Assembly: GCF_024756235.1 (NCBI RefSeq)
Contig: NZ_JANUGY010000002.1
Location: 1-64,000, forward strand
Source of the DNA: Massilia kyonggiensis
GTDB lineage: Bacteria > Pseudomonadota > Gammaproteobacteria > Burkholderiales > Burkholderiaceae_D
Direction of reading: 5' to 3'
DNA: 64,000 nucleotides
The translations under genes were made by a program, and so were the position numbers. The notes below the pieces were generated by a model. It saw only the letters and a program-made list of their open reading frames with translations, was not told the origin of the DNA and ran no database searches. Shown here one piece after another: positions 1 through 11,970 of the stretch (the stretch's first letter is position 1; each line of letters starts with the position of its first letter).

Positions 1-232
1 GACGAAACAACGACGCGGTTTGATAGATCGTTCCGTCCTTGTCGATCAAAAAATGTGTGCCGTTCGCGTTTTGCATCGTGTAGCTACTCAAGCTTGAGGC
101 GCCAGACGCACCGCCGGTCTGGTGTACGATGATTCCACTAATCCGCTGCAAAGCTCCGTGCTCGATCAAAGGGCGTGGTGTCCGCTGTACACGTGCATTG
201 AGAACGTAGCCTTGACTGTCCAAGTGGAGCAT
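1..232 (-). CDS. N-acetylmuramoyl-L-alanine amidase-like protein, partial (runs off window start)
   Basis: The 77 visible codons of the N-terminus contain GIIVHQTGG followed by a stretch ending HFLIDKDGTIYQTA. This is the usual start of an Amidase_2 (peptidoglycan amidase) fold, where the His of IVHQT is a zinc ligand. The ATG is preceded by a GGAAGAGGTG ribosome binding site. The gene lies 61 bases downstream of an hcp gene on the same strand, so it is probably co-transcribed and may be a cell-wall-degrading type VI effector. The family assignment rests on the visible motifs; the effector role is inferred from the neighbour. The C-terminus and any immunity gene are outside the window. Confidence 0.7.
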   Translation of the reverse strand, partial: MLHLDSQGYVLNARVQRTPRPLIEHGALQRISGIIVHQTGGASGASSLSSYTMQNANGTHFLIDKDGTIYQTASLFR

Positions 233-293
233 CAGGTCACCTCTTCCTATCCGGGTTTGTGTGGGGGGCAAAGAGGCCGCCGTGGGGCAGCAA

Positions 294-785
294 TCAGGCC
301 GCGGTCTTATTTGCTGCCAGGTCCCACCCGCCGGACGTGTTCCCGCCTGCACCGCCGCCGATCTTCTGCTGGGTGTATTTCTCAGTGATCTTGGCGTAGT
401 GCAACGTGAACTGATCGGCGACCAAGCCAGACCCGCCATAGGATTTTCTAATGCTGGACACCAGCACGTTTTCCAGCGTGACTTCGTAATACTTGAGCGG
501 GCCGGAGCCGTCCGCACGGAAAAATTCGAGCTTGGCTTTCGGAATTGTCTTACCCTGGGCCGCCAGCTCCATCAGCTTTGGAGAAGCGAGATCGACTGTC
601 TTCGTAATCCGAAGCGCATCGAAGACGGCGCGCCCAATCGTGTGGCCACCAGCGGTTGACATGGTGCCAGCGGTTGGCTGGATGACACCCCAATCGACGG
701 CCTCGACCTCGATCCACCCCTTGTGCTTGTCGTCGTTAGATTCGCCATGGACGCCATCAATTTGCAAATAGACATCAGATGCCAT
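294..785 (-). CDS. hcp: Hcp family type VI secretion tube protein/effector
   Basis: A 163-residue protein starting MASDVYLQIDGVHGES, the typical N-terminus of Hcp, which forms hexameric rings that stack into the type VI secretion tube. Its length matches the family. The last ~20 residues are a Gly/Asn-rich tail (GGGAGGNTSGG) that may be flexible. A GGAGAG ribosome binding site precedes the ATG. It is followed by the amidase-like gene, a common hcp-effector arrangement. No sheath, baseplate or ClpV gene is visible, so this is either an orphan hcp-effector island or the edge of a full cluster. Confidence 0.9.
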   Translation of the reverse strand: MASDVYLQIDGVHGESNDDKHKGWIEVEAVDWGVIQPTAGTMSTAGGHTIGRAVFDALRITKTVDLASPKLMELAAQGKTIPKAKLEFFRADGSGPLKYYEVTLENVLVSSIRKSYGGSGLVADQFTLHYAKITEKYTQQKIGGGAGGNTSGGWDLAANKTAA

Positions 786-1011
786 GCTTGCTCTCCGCGA
801 GGGTTGGGGGTCCCGTAATTCTGGCCCCGCATGGGCTAGGGCAAGTTGGCTGTGCGCAAGGGACTAATGTCGTCAGTGGTCATCTATGCGCGAGCTCGAT
901 TGTCTGGGGGCGTATTTTGGCGCGCCTGGTCTAGATCACGGAGTGCCGTCTCTCAAGCCTGTAAGTCGGAAACGGTGTCCGGTATTTCAGGGGGCGCTCC
1001 ATCGCGTCCGC

Positions 1012-1040
1012 TAGCACAACCACGCTTGCACTCTTATAAT
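1012..1040 (+). promoter_or_regulatory. Candidate sigma70 promoter upstream of the cus cluster
   Basis: A perfect TATAAT lies at 1035-1040 with a poor -35 (TAGCAC, 1012-1017) at 17-base spacing, about 23 bases before the ATG at 1063. The strong -10 and weak -35 would suit an activated promoter, for instance by a copper two-component regulator, but no regulator gene is present nearby. The rest of the 786-1062 gap shows no gene. Confidence 0.35.
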
Positions 1041-1062
1041 GTGACGAATCTGTCATCGTCCA

Positions 1063-1455
1063 ATGCGCTATCCTCGCCGAATCCGCCTTGTGAGCGCCGT
1101 TGTCGCGCTGTTGAGCCTCCTGTTCATGCAGGCGGCCCTGGGTGCCTACGCCTGTCCAAATCTGATTCCGGTACAAAAAGCCCCAATGGTGGACAGTTCC
1201 GGCCAGCCGATGGCAAATTGTCCGGAGGCCGACAAGCAAAGTCCGACGCTGTGCTACGCGGACACGCACAAGCAGATCCCATCGCTCGATAAGCCTGACG
1301 CTCCTTCGGTGATGCCTTTCGTCGCAACCGGATTCGCGCTGCCTCTACTGTGGCCGGAGGACGGGGTCTCGATGCCTAATCCTCCTCTGGTTTTTCTACA
1401 CGCCTCCGGCACATCGCCACCGATAGCGATACGCCACTGCTGTTTCCGCCTATAG
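1063..1455 (+). CDS. Small secreted cysteine-containing protein ahead of cusCBA
   Basis: A 130-residue protein with an N-terminal hydrophobic segment (VSAVVALLSLLFMQAALGAYA) that reads as a Sec signal peptide. After it come isolated cysteines (YACPNL, ANCPEAD, TLCYAD) and a terminal HCCFRL. I do not recognise a named family. The cysteines and its position 75 bases before cusC suggest periplasmic metal binding, but that is inference. It has no good ribosome binding site, so the exact start is uncertain. It lacks the ERPPR-type tail of the other small secreted proteins in this window. Confidence 0.6.
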   Translation: MRYPRRIRLVSAVVALLSLLFMQAALGAYACPNLIPVQKAPMVDSSGQPMANCPEADKQSPTLCYADTHKQIPSLDKPDAPSVMPFVATGFALPLLWPEDGVSMPNPPLVFLHASGTSPPIAIRHCCFRL

Positions 1456-1530
1456 CCTCCAGCTGCCAAGTTATCGTTCCGCCGCGTTAAGTACGCGGCG
1501 GTGCCGTTCTTCGCACTCTGGAGCTTTCAC

Positions 1531-2871
1531 ATGCAATTCCTTCACCTCACCAGGAGGCGCACGCCGTGCTGCCCCGACGTGATTCGCTCAACACTTGCGT
1601 TCGCATTGCTGTTGGGCCTTGCCTTACTGAATGAACAGGCCGTGGCTGCCAGCGCAGGCTTGACGCTGGCGCAGGCGCAGCAGCGCGCCCTTGAGCGCTC
1701 GCGTTCGTTGCCGGCACAGGACGCCTCCATCGCGGCCGCCCGGGAACTGGCGGTCGCCGCGGGGCGCCTGCCTGATCCGGTCCTGCGCGCCGGCATCGAC
1801 AACCTGCCGGTCAGCGGTTCCGACCGCTTCAATATCGGTTCCGACTTCATGACCATGCGCAGGATCGGCGTCATGCAGGAACTGACCGCGTCCGACAAGC
1901 GACGCCTGCGCGCCGCCCAGCTGGAGCGTATGGCCGACAAGGCCTCCGCTGAAAAGAAAGTGGAGACCGCGCGCATCGAGCGCGAAACTGCGCAGGCCTG
2001 GCTGGACTTATATTTTGCGAAGCAGATGGCCGACCTTGTTCGGCAACAGGTCAGCCAGGTACAACTCGACCTGCAAGCGGCGGAAGCCGCGTACCGGTCC
2101 GGCAAGGGAACTCAGGGCGATGTATTCGCGGCTCGGGGACGTATCGGCGCTGCCCAGGACAAGGTCAGCGAGTTCGATACCCGCGTGAGAACAGCGCAGA
2201 GCACCCTGGCACGCTGGGCCGGCCCGGATGTCGACGTCGCGCCCGAGAGTCTTCCAAGTATCGACCAGGTCCGGCTCGATCCGAAGTCCATCGACACCCA
2301 GCTTGCGCACCACCCCGAAATCGCTTTGCTCGACCGCCAAGAGGAGATCGCACGCACGGGAGTGCAGCTTGCCGAGGCAAACCGGCATCCCGACTGGTCG
2401 GTCGAGGTGTCGCTGCAGCACCGCGGGCAGGGGTATTCGAACATGCTGTCCGTGGGTGTGTCGGTGCCGCTTCAGTGGGACAGGAAGAACCGCCAGGACC
2501 GCGAACTCGCGGCGAAGATCATGCAGGCCGACCAGGTCAGGGACGAGCGCGAGGAGATGCTGCGCACCCATGCAGCGGAGGTGCGAGTGATGCTGGACGA
2601 GTGGCGCAGCGGTCGTGAGCGGCTCGCGCGCTACAAACGCGAGCTCGAGCCTCTCGCCGCCGACCAGAGCGCGGCCGTTCTCGCCGCCTACCGTGGCGGC
2701 AAGGCGGGTCTGGCCGAGGTATTGGCCGCGCGCCGCAATCAGCTCGACGTACGGCTCCAGGCCTTGCAGCTGGAAGCCGAGACGGCAAAGCGCTGGGCGC
2801 AGCTGAACTTTCTTTATCCATCGGGCCGCAGCATGCCGCCTTCCATGAACCAGCCGGAGGCGAAGCCATGA
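1531..2871 (+). CDS. cusC: TolC-family outer membrane channel of Cu/Ag efflux (CusC-type)
   Basis: A 446-residue outer membrane efflux protein (OEP repeats), with signal peptide to about residue 40 (LAFALLLGLALLNEQAVA) and long Ala/Arg/Gln-rich helices typical of TolC hairpins. The start at 1531 is chosen because GGAG at 1520-1523 is correctly spaced; an in-frame GTG at 1501 lacks such a site. It overlaps cusB by four bases, so the three genes form one operon. It provides the outer membrane exit duct for the CusA pump. Specificity is inferred from its partners. Confidence 0.92.
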   Translation: MQFLHLTRRRTPCCPDVIRSTLAFALLLGLALLNEQAVAASAGLTLAQAQQRALERSRSLPAQDASIAAARELAVAAGRLPDPVLRAGIDNLPVSGSDRFNIGSDFMTMRRIGVMQELTASDKRRLRAAQLERMADKASAEKKVETARIERETAQAWLDLYFAKQMADLVRQQVSQVQLDLQAAEAAYRSGKGTQGDVFAARGRIGAAQDKVSEFDTRVRTAQSTLARWAGPDVDVAPESLPSIDQVRLDPKSIDTQLAHHPEIALLDRQEEIARTGVQLAEANRHPDWSVEVSLQHRGQGYSNMLSVGVSVPLQWDRKNRQDRELAAKIMQADQVRDEREEMLRTHAAEVRVMLDEWRSGRERLARYKRELEPLAADQSAAVLAAYRGGKAGLAEVLAARRNQLDVRLQALQLEAETAKRWAQLNFLYPSGRSMPPSMNQPEAKP

Positions 2872-4406
2872 ACCGTCGCATCATCATTTCAATCCTTGGT
2901 AGTCTGGCTGTTCTCGCGGTGACCGGGGCCGGGGCGTATCGCCTTGGTAAGCAGTCGGCGCAGCACGGCGCCGGGCCAGCTGCAACTGCCGCGCCTAGGG
3001 CAGACAAAACGGGCCGAAAGGTCCTGTACTGGCACGATCCGATGGTGCCCGGCCAGAAGTTCGACAAGCCCGGCAAATCGCCCTTCATGGACATGGACCT
3101 GGTACCCGTCTATGCCGACGAGGCCCAGGCGGAAGGCGGTGTGGCCATCAGCCCGGGTGTCCAGCAGAACCTCGGCATACGCGTCGTCGAGGTCCGGAAG
3201 GGCTCGCTGGCGAGCGCGCTGGATGCTGTTGGCAATGTCGCGTTCAACGAGCGCGACCTCGTCCTGCTGCAGGCTCGCAGCAGCGGCTACGTGGAAGAGC
3301 TGTTCGTGCGGGCGCCGCTCGATCCGGTGCGCAAAGGGCAGGCGCTGCTCCAGCTTTACGTGCCCGACTGGGTCGCCGCACAGGAGGAATACCTGGCCAT
3401 CAAGCGCATGCCGGCCGGTAGCGATACTTCTGGCCTGCTCGACGCCGCGCTACAGCGGATGCGACTGGTGGGCATGACCGAACAACAGGTCAAGCAGGTC
3501 AGCGCACGATCGCAGGTCAGCCCCCGCATTACCGTTACGGCGCCAGAGAACGGCGTCGTCAGCGAGCTCTCCGTGCGCGAAGGGATGACAGTCGCACCCG
3601 GAGCACCGCTATTCCGGATCAACGGCCTACGCACGGTCTGGGTGAATGCCGAGGTGCCCGAGAGCGCCGCGGCCCAGGTCCAGCCTGGGATGGCGGTACG
3701 GGCCACCAGCCCGGCTTTCCCTGGGACGGAATTCAGCGGCAAGGTCGAGGCACTGCTGCCGGATGTGAACACGGCCACGCGCACGCTGAAGGCGCGGATC
3801 GAGCTGGCGAATCCCGGCGGGAAGCTGGTGCCGGGTATGTTCGCGACTATTCACCTGGCGCCGGGCCAAAGCCGTGAAACGTTGCTGGTCCCATCGGAAG
3901 CGGTGATCCAGACGGGTACGCGCACCGTGGTGATTACCGGGCCCGGCGAAGGTAAGTTCGCGGCCGTGGAGGTCGTTACGGGCGCTGAGGCCAACGGCCA
4001 GACCGAGGTCGTCAAAGGGCTGAGCGAAGGCGAGAAGGTCGTGGCGTCGGGCCAGTTCCTGATCGACTCCGAGGCCAGTCTGCGCGGTACCCTGCAACGC
4101 CTCGGCGACACTGCCGCCCCGGAGCCGATGCCCGCCATGCCGGCGAAAACAGCGACGCATCGCGCAACCGGTAAGGTGGAGCAGATAGCCAAGGACGAGG
4201 TGACGATCTCGCATGGTCCGGTTCCTAGCCTGAAGTGGCCACCGATGACCATGGGCTTCATGCCACCGGCCAGCGGCCTGTCCAAGGACATCAAGGTCGG
4301 GGATGCCGTGCACTTCGAGTTCCAGGCAACGGATGACGGGATGTTCAAGATTATCTCGATCACGCGGACCAGCGGCGCCGGCGCGACCACCGGAGACGGC
4401 AAATGA
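2868..4406 (+). CDS. cusB: CusB-type periplasmic adaptor fused to a CusF-like domain
   Basis: A 512-residue RND adaptor. Order: an N-terminal membrane anchor ([18 protein letters not shown]), a heavy-metal-binding motif ([29 protein letters not shown], residues ~62-90), the barrel-sandwich/alpha-hairpin core, then a C-terminal ~80-residue CusF-like domain. The last has the order ATGKVEQI, then a W-P-P-M-T-M segment, then VGDAVHFEF, as in the Cu/Ag chaperone CusF (Trp and Met pair bind metal). Fusion to CusF would deliver periplasmic copper straight to the pump. It overlaps both neighbours by four bases. Confidence 0.93.
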   Translation: MNRRIIISILGSLAVLAVTGAGAYRLGKQSAQHGAGPAATAAPRADKTGRKVLYWHDPMVPGQKFDKPGKSPFMDMDLVPVYADEAQAEGGVAISPGVQQNLGIRVVEVRKGSLASALDAVGNVAFNERDLVLLQARSSGYVEELFVRAPLDPVRKGQALLQLYVPDWVAAQEEYLAIKRMPAGSDTSGLLDAALQRMRLVGMTEQQVKQVSARSQVSPRITVTAPENGVVSELSVREGMTVAPGAPLFRINGLRTVWVNAEVPESAAAQVQPGMAVRATSPAFPGTEFSGKVEALLPDVNTATRTLKARIELANPGGKLVPGMFATIHLAPGQSRETLLVPSEAVIQTGTRTVVITGPGEGKFAAVEVVTGAEANGQTEVVKGLSEGEKVVASGQFLIDSEASLRGTLQRLGDTAAPEPMPAMPAKTATHRATGKVEQIAKDEVTISHGPVPSLKWPPMTMGFMPPASGLSKDIKVGDAVHFEFQATDDGMFKIISITRTSGAGATTGDGK

Positions 4407-7400
4407 TCGCCCGCTTGATCCGCTGGTCGATCGCCAATCGCTTCCTGGTGCTGCTCGCGACGCTCGGCCTCATAGGCTGGGGCATCTGGTCGGTGCAGCG
4501 CACGCCGGTCGATGCGCTGCCAGACCTGTCGGACGTGCAGGTGATCATCCGCACCACGTACCCGGGTCAGGCGCCGCAGATCGTCGAGAACCAGGTCACT
4601 TATCCGCTGACGACCACTATGCTGTCGGTCCCCGGCGCGCGCAGCGTGCGCGGCTACTCGTTCTTCGGCGATTCCTTCGTGTATGTCCTGTTCGAGGACG
4701 GCACCGATCCCTACTGGGCCCGCTCCCGGGTGCTGGAATACCTGAACCAGACTCAGTCGCGCTTGCCGCCGCAGGCCAGGCCGTCGCTCGGGCCGGACGC
4801 GACCGGCATCGGTTGGGTCTACGAATATGCGCTGGTCGACCGCACCGGCAGGCACGACCTGTCGCAACTGCGGGCCTTGCAGGACTGGTTTCTGAAGTAT
4901 GAACTGAAGACGGTCCCGAACGTGTCCGAAGTGGCGAGCATCGGCGGCATGGTACGCCAGTACCAGATCCAACTCGACCCGGACAAGCTGCGCGCCTACG
5001 GCATCACGCATGGCACGGTGATCGATGCGGTCCAGAAGGCGAACCAGGAGTCCGGCGGCTCGGTGCTCGAGTTGGGAGAGGCCGAGTACATGGTTCGGGC
5101 TTCCGGTTACCTGTCCTCGCTCGACGACTTCCGGCATATTCCGCTGTCCGCGAGCGCCGGCGGCGTGCCAGTGACGCTTGGCGACGTAGCGCGCGTGCAG
5201 CTCGGTCCGGAGATGCGGCGCGGCGTCGCTGACCTGAACGGGGAGGGAGAGGTCGCCGGCGGCATCATCGTCATGCGCTCGGGGAAGAATGCGCTCGAGA
5301 CCATCGATGCCGTGAAGGCGAAACTTGCCCAGCTCAAGGCCAGTCTCCCGGCGGGCGTGGAGGTGGTGCCGACCTATGACCGATCAAACCTGATCAAGCG
5401 GGCGGTGACCAACCTGGAGCATAAGCTGGCTGAGGAGTTCATCGTCGTGGCCGTCGTCTGTGCGCTGTTCCTATTCCACCTTCGCTCAGCGCTGGTCGCC
5501 ATTGTCTCGCTGCCGCTGGGGATCCTGGCCGCGTACACGGTCATGTATTACCAGGGCGTGAACGCAAACATCATGTCGCTGGGCGGCATTGCGATCGCGA
5601 TCGGCGCGATGGTCGATGCGGCGGTCGTGATGATCGAGAACGCGCACAAGCACTTGGAGGCGTGGAGCCACCGGCATCCCGGCAAGAAGCTCGAAGGCGC
5701 CGCGCACTGGCAGGTGATCGAAGAGGCGGCTGCCGAGGTCGGGCCTGCGCTGTTCTTTTCGCTGCTAATCATCGTGCTGTCCTTCGTTCCCGTGTTTGCG
5801 CTGGAAGCGCAGGAGGGCAAGCTGTTCGCGCCGCTGGCCTTCACCAAGACCTACGCCATGGCCGCCGCGGCGGGCCTGGCGGTGACGCTGGTTCCTGTGC
5901 TGATGGGTTACCTGATCCGTGGCAGGATCCCGCGGGAGGACGCGAACCCCCTGAACCGGTTCCTGATCCGCGCGTACCGGCCGCTGCTCGATATCGTGCT
6001 GCGCCACCCGAAAACTACGCTGGGCCTCGCCGCCTTCATCGCCATTGTGACGGTGTGGCCGGTCAGCCGGCTAGGCGGCGAGTTCATGCCGCCGATGGAC
6101 GAAGGCGACCTGTTGTACATGCCGTCGGCCTTGCCTGGGATCGGCGTCGGCAAGGCCGCCGAATTGCTGCAGCAGACCGATCGCCTGATCAAAACGGTTC
6201 CCGAGGTGCAGACCGTGTTTGGCAAGGCGGGCAGGGCGGAAACCGCCACCGATCCGGCGCCGCTTGAGATGTTCGAGACCACGATCCAGTTCAAGCCGCG
6301 CGACCAGTGGCGCGCCGGGATGACGCCAGACCGGCTGGTCGAGGAGCTCGATCGCATGGTCAAGGTGCCGGGGCTGTCGAATGTCTGGGTGCCCCCGATC
6401 CGCAACCGTATCGACATGCTGGCGACCGGCGTCAAGAGTCCGGTTGGCATCAAGGTGGCCGGGAGCAGCCTGCAGCAGATCGACCGTGTCACGGGCGCGA
6501 TTGAAGCGGCCGTGCGCAAGGTGCCCGGCGTCTCGTCGGCCCTGGCCGAGCGGCTGAACGGCGGGCGCTACATCGACGTGCAGATCGACCGCGCAGCCGC
6601 GGCACGCTTCGGCATGAACGTAGCAGACGTGCAAAGCGTGATTTCCGCCGCGGTCGGCGGCGAGAACATCGGCGAGACGGTGGAAGGCTTGCAGCGCTTC
6701 CCGATCAACGTGCGCTATCCGCGCGAGGTGCGCGACTCGCTCGAGAAGCTGCGCGCGCTGCCCGTGCTAACCGCAGCAGGGGCCCAGATCCGGCTAAGCG
6801 ACGTGGCCGCCATTCGCATCAACGATGGGCCGCCCATGCTCAAGAGCGAGAATGCGCGCCTCTCGGGCTGGGTGTACGTCGACGTCCGCGGGCGCGACCT
6901 GCGGTCGGCGGTACGGGAGATGCAGCAGGCGGTCGCGAAGGAGGTCCGGCTGCCTGCAGGGTATTCGGTGTCCTGGTCCGGACAGTTCGAATACCTGGAG
7001 CGCGCCATGGCGAAGCTGAAGGTGGTCGTGCCGGCGACGCTGGTCATCATCTTCGTGCTGCTGTATCTCACGTTTGGCCGCTTCGACGAGGCTGCCTTGA
7101 TCATGGCGACCCTACCGTTCGCCCTGGCCGGCGGCGCCTGGCTGTTATGGCTGCTTGGGCATAACTTGTCCGTTGCGAGCGGGGTGGGGTTTATTGCGCT
7201 TGCGGGTGTCTCGGCCGAGTTTGGGGTGATCATGCTGCTGTACCTGAAGCATGCCTGGGACGCCCAGCTGGCCGAGGGCAAGCACAGTGAGGCCGATCTG
7301 GTCGACGCGATTCGCGAGGGCGCTGTCCTGCGCGTGCGGCCAAAGGCGATGACGGTCGCAGTGATCATTGCCGGCTTGGTGCCAGCCATGATCGGAGGAG

Positions 7401-7579
7401 GGACCGGATCGGAGATCATGCAGAGGATCGCGGCGCCGATGGTCGGCGGGATGATCACGGCGCCTCTGCTGTCGATGTTTGTGGTGCCGGTAGTTTACCT
7501 GCTGTTGCGGCGCCGCAGCTTAAGGCGACAGCCCCTTGAACGGTATGGACACGTAGAACTCGAAAAGCGAGGGAAGTAA
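4403..7579 (+). CDS. cusA: CusA-type Cu(I)/Ag(I) efflux RND transporter
   Basis: A 1058-residue HME-RND inner membrane pump driven by the proton gradient. The signature [17 protein letters not shown] in TM4 is the copper/silver subgroup (HME4) form and differs from the Zn/Co/Cd form in the czcA gene of this window. Hydrophobic blocks follow the usual 12-TM RND layout ([34 protein letters not shown]). It completes the operon cusC-cusB-cusA with four-base overlaps. A 113-base gap with no clear terminator separates it from the convergent gene at 7693. Confidence 0.95.
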   Translation: MIARLIRWSIANRFLVLLATLGLIGWGIWSVQRTPVDALPDLSDVQVIIRTTYPGQAPQIVENQVTYPLTTTMLSVPGARSVRGYSFFGDSFVYVLFEDGTDPYWARSRVLEYLNQTQSRLPPQARPSLGPDATGIGWVYEYALVDRTGRHDLSQLRALQDWFLKYELKTVPNVSEVASIGGMVRQYQIQLDPDKLRAYGITHGTVIDAVQKANQESGGSVLELGEAEYMVRASGYLSSLDDFRHIPLSASAGGVPVTLGDVARVQLGPEMRRGVADLNGEGEVAGGIIVMRSGKNALETIDAVKAKLAQLKASLPAGVEVVPTYDRSNLIKRAVTNLEHKLAEEFIVVAVVCALFLFHLRSALVAIVSLPLGILAAYTVMYYQGVNANIMSLGGIAIAIGAMVDAAVVMIENAHKHLEAWSHRHPGKKLEGAAHWQVIEEAAAEVGPALFFSLLIIVLSFVPVFALEAQEGKLFAPLAFTKTYAMAAAAGLAVTLVPVLMGYLIRGRIPREDANPLNRFLIRAYRPLLDIVLRHPKTTLGLAAFIAIVTVWPVSRLGGEFMPPMDEGDLLYMPSALPGIGVGKAAELLQQTDRLIKTVPEVQTVFGKAGRAETATDPAPLEMFETTIQFKPRDQWRAGMTPDRLVEELDRMVKVPGLSNVWVPPIRNRIDMLATGVKSPVGIKVAGSSLQQIDRVTGAIEAAVRKVPGVSSALAERLNGGRYIDVQIDRAAAARFGMNVADVQSVISAAVGGENIGETVEGLQRFPINVRYPREVRDSLEKLRALPVLTAAGAQIRLSDVAAIRINDGPPMLKSENARLSGWVYVDVRGRDLRSAVREMQQAVAKEVRLPAGYSVSWSGQFEYLERAMAKLKVVVPATLVIIFVLLYLTFGRFDEAALIMATLPFALAGGAWLLWLLGHNLSVASGVGFIALAGVSAEFGVIMLLYLKHAWDAQLAEGKHSEADLVDAIREGAVLRVRPKAMTVAVIIAGLVPAMIGGGTGSEIMQRIAAPMVGGMITAPLLSMFVVPVVYLLLRRRSLRRQPLERYGHVELEKRGK

Positions 7580-7692
7580 GGGATAGTTGCGGAACGCTTC
7601 CTCGAGCTATTGCCTACATCGGGCGCGTCAAAACACACGATCCCGGGCAGCGTCCGATCAAAGTCGATCGATAGGAAAGCTGCCCTAGGTAC

Positions 7693-8697
7693 TCATGGCT
7701 TGACTGCCGCCTCATGCAGTTTTGCGCCCAATTTCTCCAACAACGAGAGCATGGTGGCCACATCGGACTCGGCAATTACCAAGCGTTGTCCTGGCTTGTA
7801 CGTGGAATCGCCCGATTTTTCGACATATTTTTCGTCGACTATCCCTTCGCAGTGGGCAAGCAAATGGCGTTTTTGATAAAGCACCTTCAGTACCTCTATT
7901 TCGGCTGATGTCAGCCACTGCTCGTAGCCGACGCCGATTTTCGAGCGCCACAGTGCGCTCCCATCGTCAATGCGCTGGAAGATGTTGAAAGGGGCTTTTC
8001 CGTATGGCTCGTACAGGCCTTCGCAGTATCGCTGGAACGCGGTTACCCCGTCGGAAAGGCAGGTCTCGCGCATCGAGCGGCAGGTGAGTTCCGCGTCGTC
8101 TTTACCAATACTCGAGGTGAGCGCTTGCCGGACGGTATCTTCGCTCGCCAGCTTTGCCCGAATTTTCCGAAGCGAATCCTGATAGGTTCGAGTGACCGAG
8201 TTCACGCCACAGGACGGGCAAAAATATGCGCTTCCGATGACAGCGAATCGGCATGAGCAGCTGTCGCAGGCGATTTCGAGTTGCATGGCGTCCGCAGCTT
8301 TCGCCGGCATCGTATATGTTCGGTTCGACCCTCCCTTGAGCGTCATCGACATGGAGATGAAGCTTTTCTTTGTTTGACGCCGATTGAACTGGTCTACGTC
8401 AGCGCGCAGCGCCTGATTCAACTGCCCAGCGAACACCTGCACGGCCTCAGATTTGGCATGCTCAACCTGTTCGATCGTGTACCACTGGTCGGCGGGGGCT
8501 TCGTGACCGCACATCGGGCACCAGACAGCTTCGTCCCTGACGATATTTTTCCAATCCTCGGCATTTACCTTGAAGATAAATTCACATGTAGTGGCGGGGC
8601 ATTGTTTGTCGAGATAGCCTTTCTCGTCAGTCTCGACTTCAACGGACACCGTCATGGTGGCGAGACGCTGCAGGTCTTTGAGGGTATTCTCGAACAT
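7693..8697 (-). CDS. Unknown protein with two zinc ribbons and a HEPN-like RX4H motif
   Basis: 334 residues, no signal or membrane segment. Two cysteine-pair modules are visible: C33/C38 with C60/C63 (VWCPMCGHEAP) and C144/C147 with C160/C163 (YFCPSCG); both look like zinc ribbons. The C-terminal helical part contains KRHLLAHCEG, where R277 and H282 fit the RX4-6H motif of HEPN ribonuclease-type domains. It stands alone between cusA and copZ, on the opposite strand, with more AT-rich codons than its neighbours. A HEPN RNase or RNA-binding role is speculative; no family was recognised with confidence. Confidence 0.6.
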   Translation of the reverse strand: MFENTLKDLQRLATMTVSVEVETDEKGYLDKQCPATTCEFIFKVNAEDWKNIVRDEAVWCPMCGHEAPADQWYTIEQVEHAKSEAVQVFAGQLNQALRADVDQFNRRQTKKSFISMSMTLKGGSNRTYTMPAKAADAMQLEIACDSCSCRFAVIGSAYFCPSCGVNSVTRTYQDSLRKIRAKLASEDTVRQALTSSIGKDDAELTCRSMRETCLSDGVTAFQRYCEGLYEPYGKAPFNIFQRIDDGSALWRSKIGVGYEQWLTSAEIEVLKVLYQKRHLLAHCEGIVDEKYVEKSGDSTYKPGQRLVIAESDVATMLSLLEKLGAKLHEAAVKP

Positions 8698-8846
8698 TCG
8701 TTTCCCTTTTTACACTTGGTCGATTTGAGAATCGTACCTGACGGTCACTTTATTTGCAGCAGTAATTTAGCCACGATACTTCAGCGCGCGGCTTAGCCGG
8801 ATCGGCAGATGCAGCATGCTTACCAACGAACCACCGCAAACAGGGC

Positions 8847-8877
8847 TTGACCTTCCAACGATGGGAAGGTCTAGAGT
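8847..8877 (+). promoter_or_regulatory. CueR-type (MerR-family) operator/promoter of copZ
   Basis: The dyad ACCTTCC-N7-GGAAGGT occupies 8850-8870 between -35 TTGACC (8847-8852) and -10 TAGAGT (8872-8877). The spacer is 19 bases, the over-long spacing that MerR-family activators correct by twisting DNA. The sequence is the consensus seen at CueR-controlled copper genes. No cueR gene is in the window near here, so the regulator would act from elsewhere. Confidence 0.85.
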
Positions 8878-8908
8878 ACCTTCAGAGCAATCAAACAGGA
8901 GGTACACC

Positions 8909-9115
8909 ATGTACACGCTCAAGGTAGAAAAGATGTCTTGCGGCGGTTGCGCCGCCCGGGTTACCCGTGCCGTCCAGGCAGTGGATCCGCGGGCAAAAGT
9001 TGAGGTGCTGTTGAAAGACCGTCTGGTCCAGGTGGAGAGTGCGGAAGCGCTGGATGCGATCGCCGGCGCGATCACGTCTGCTGGGTATCCGGCAACACAG
9101 GCAACGCAAATCTAA
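8909..9115 (+). CDS. copZ: CopZ-type cytoplasmic copper chaperone (HMA domain)
   Basis: A 68-residue heavy-metal-associated domain with the Cu(I)-binding loop KMSCGGCAARV (MxCxxC) near residues 8-18. It would bind Cu(I) in the cytoplasm and pass it to the P-type ATPase encoded 140 bases downstream. The ATG at 8909 is chosen because an AGGAGG site (8897-8902) directly precedes it and the CueR-type promoter would start transcription near 8884; the longer upstream frame would begin before the promoter. Confidence 0.92.
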   Translation: MYTLKVEKMSCGGCAARVTRAVQAVDPRAKVEVLLKDRLVQVESAEALDAIAGAITSAGYPATQATQI

Positions 9116-9121
9116 GCCAAG

Positions 9122-9150
9122 GCGTGTGCCGGAGAATGACCGGCACACGC
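9122..9150 (+). terminator. Perfect hairpin between copZ and the Cu-ATPase gene
   Basis: GCGTGTGCCGG (9122-9132) pairs exactly with CCGGCACACGC (9140-9150) around a 7-base loop, 7 bases after the copZ stop. There is no clear run of T after it, so it may be a weak terminator, attenuator or mRNA-stabilising stem that makes copZ more abundant than the ATPase. Confidence 0.6.
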
Positions 9151-9255
9151 TGACTGTGCGTTTGTCCAGGCAGGACGGTTCCTGATCGATCGCGAACTTC
9201 GGGCGTACGATAATGACCACGAACTGCCATTCACGAGACCAGAAAGGGTTCCGAT

Positions 9256-11628
<2,373 letters not shown>

Positions 11629-11649
11629 GCGCGCAGGCGCAAGCTAGGC

Positions 11650-11940
11650 TTACGCGTGCCGGAGCGGGCGGTGGGCATGCACGTGTGCGAGCGCGTTATG
11701 CACCACCGCGAAGAACGCACCCATCGCAAAGGACCACAGCGCGATGACTGCCACGGCGTAAAGATAGTCACGCCAGGGATGCAGTTCTGCTGTTTGCAGT
11801 GGGCGGAAGTCCATGCCATGGAAAAGGGCGTTCATGAAGCTCATGAACTGCGCAGGCCACAGTACCTCCACCAGCGCACAGAGCGAATAGAATACGGCAA
11901 CGGTCACGGACAGAGCCAGGCCGGTTTGTAGCGGTTTCAT
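11650..11940 (-). CDS. DUF5676-type small inner membrane protein
   Basis: 96 residues with two or three hydrophobic helices (LALSVTVAVFYSLCALVEVLW; YAVAVIALWSFAMGAFFAVVHNALA) and a His-containing C-terminus (HVHAHRPLRH). It resembles the DUF5676 membrane proteins often found in copper and silver islands; the function is not known. It is the last gene of the minus-strand block running from 16230 to 11650 and is convergent with the ATPase gene. Confidence 0.7.
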   Translation of the reverse strand: MKPLQTGLALSVTVAVFYSLCALVEVLWPAQFMSFMNALFHGMDFRPLQTAELHPWRDYLYAVAVIALWSFAMGAFFAVVHNALAHVHAHRPLRHA

Positions 11941-11970
11941 CTCCTTCTCCTCCCCAGGAAAACGGCGCTG

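Noticed and set aside
3851..5137. Long open frame antisense to cusB/cusA
   Set aside because: Arg/His-rich composition of a shadow frame in GC-rich DNA, no motif, and both overlapped genes are certain.
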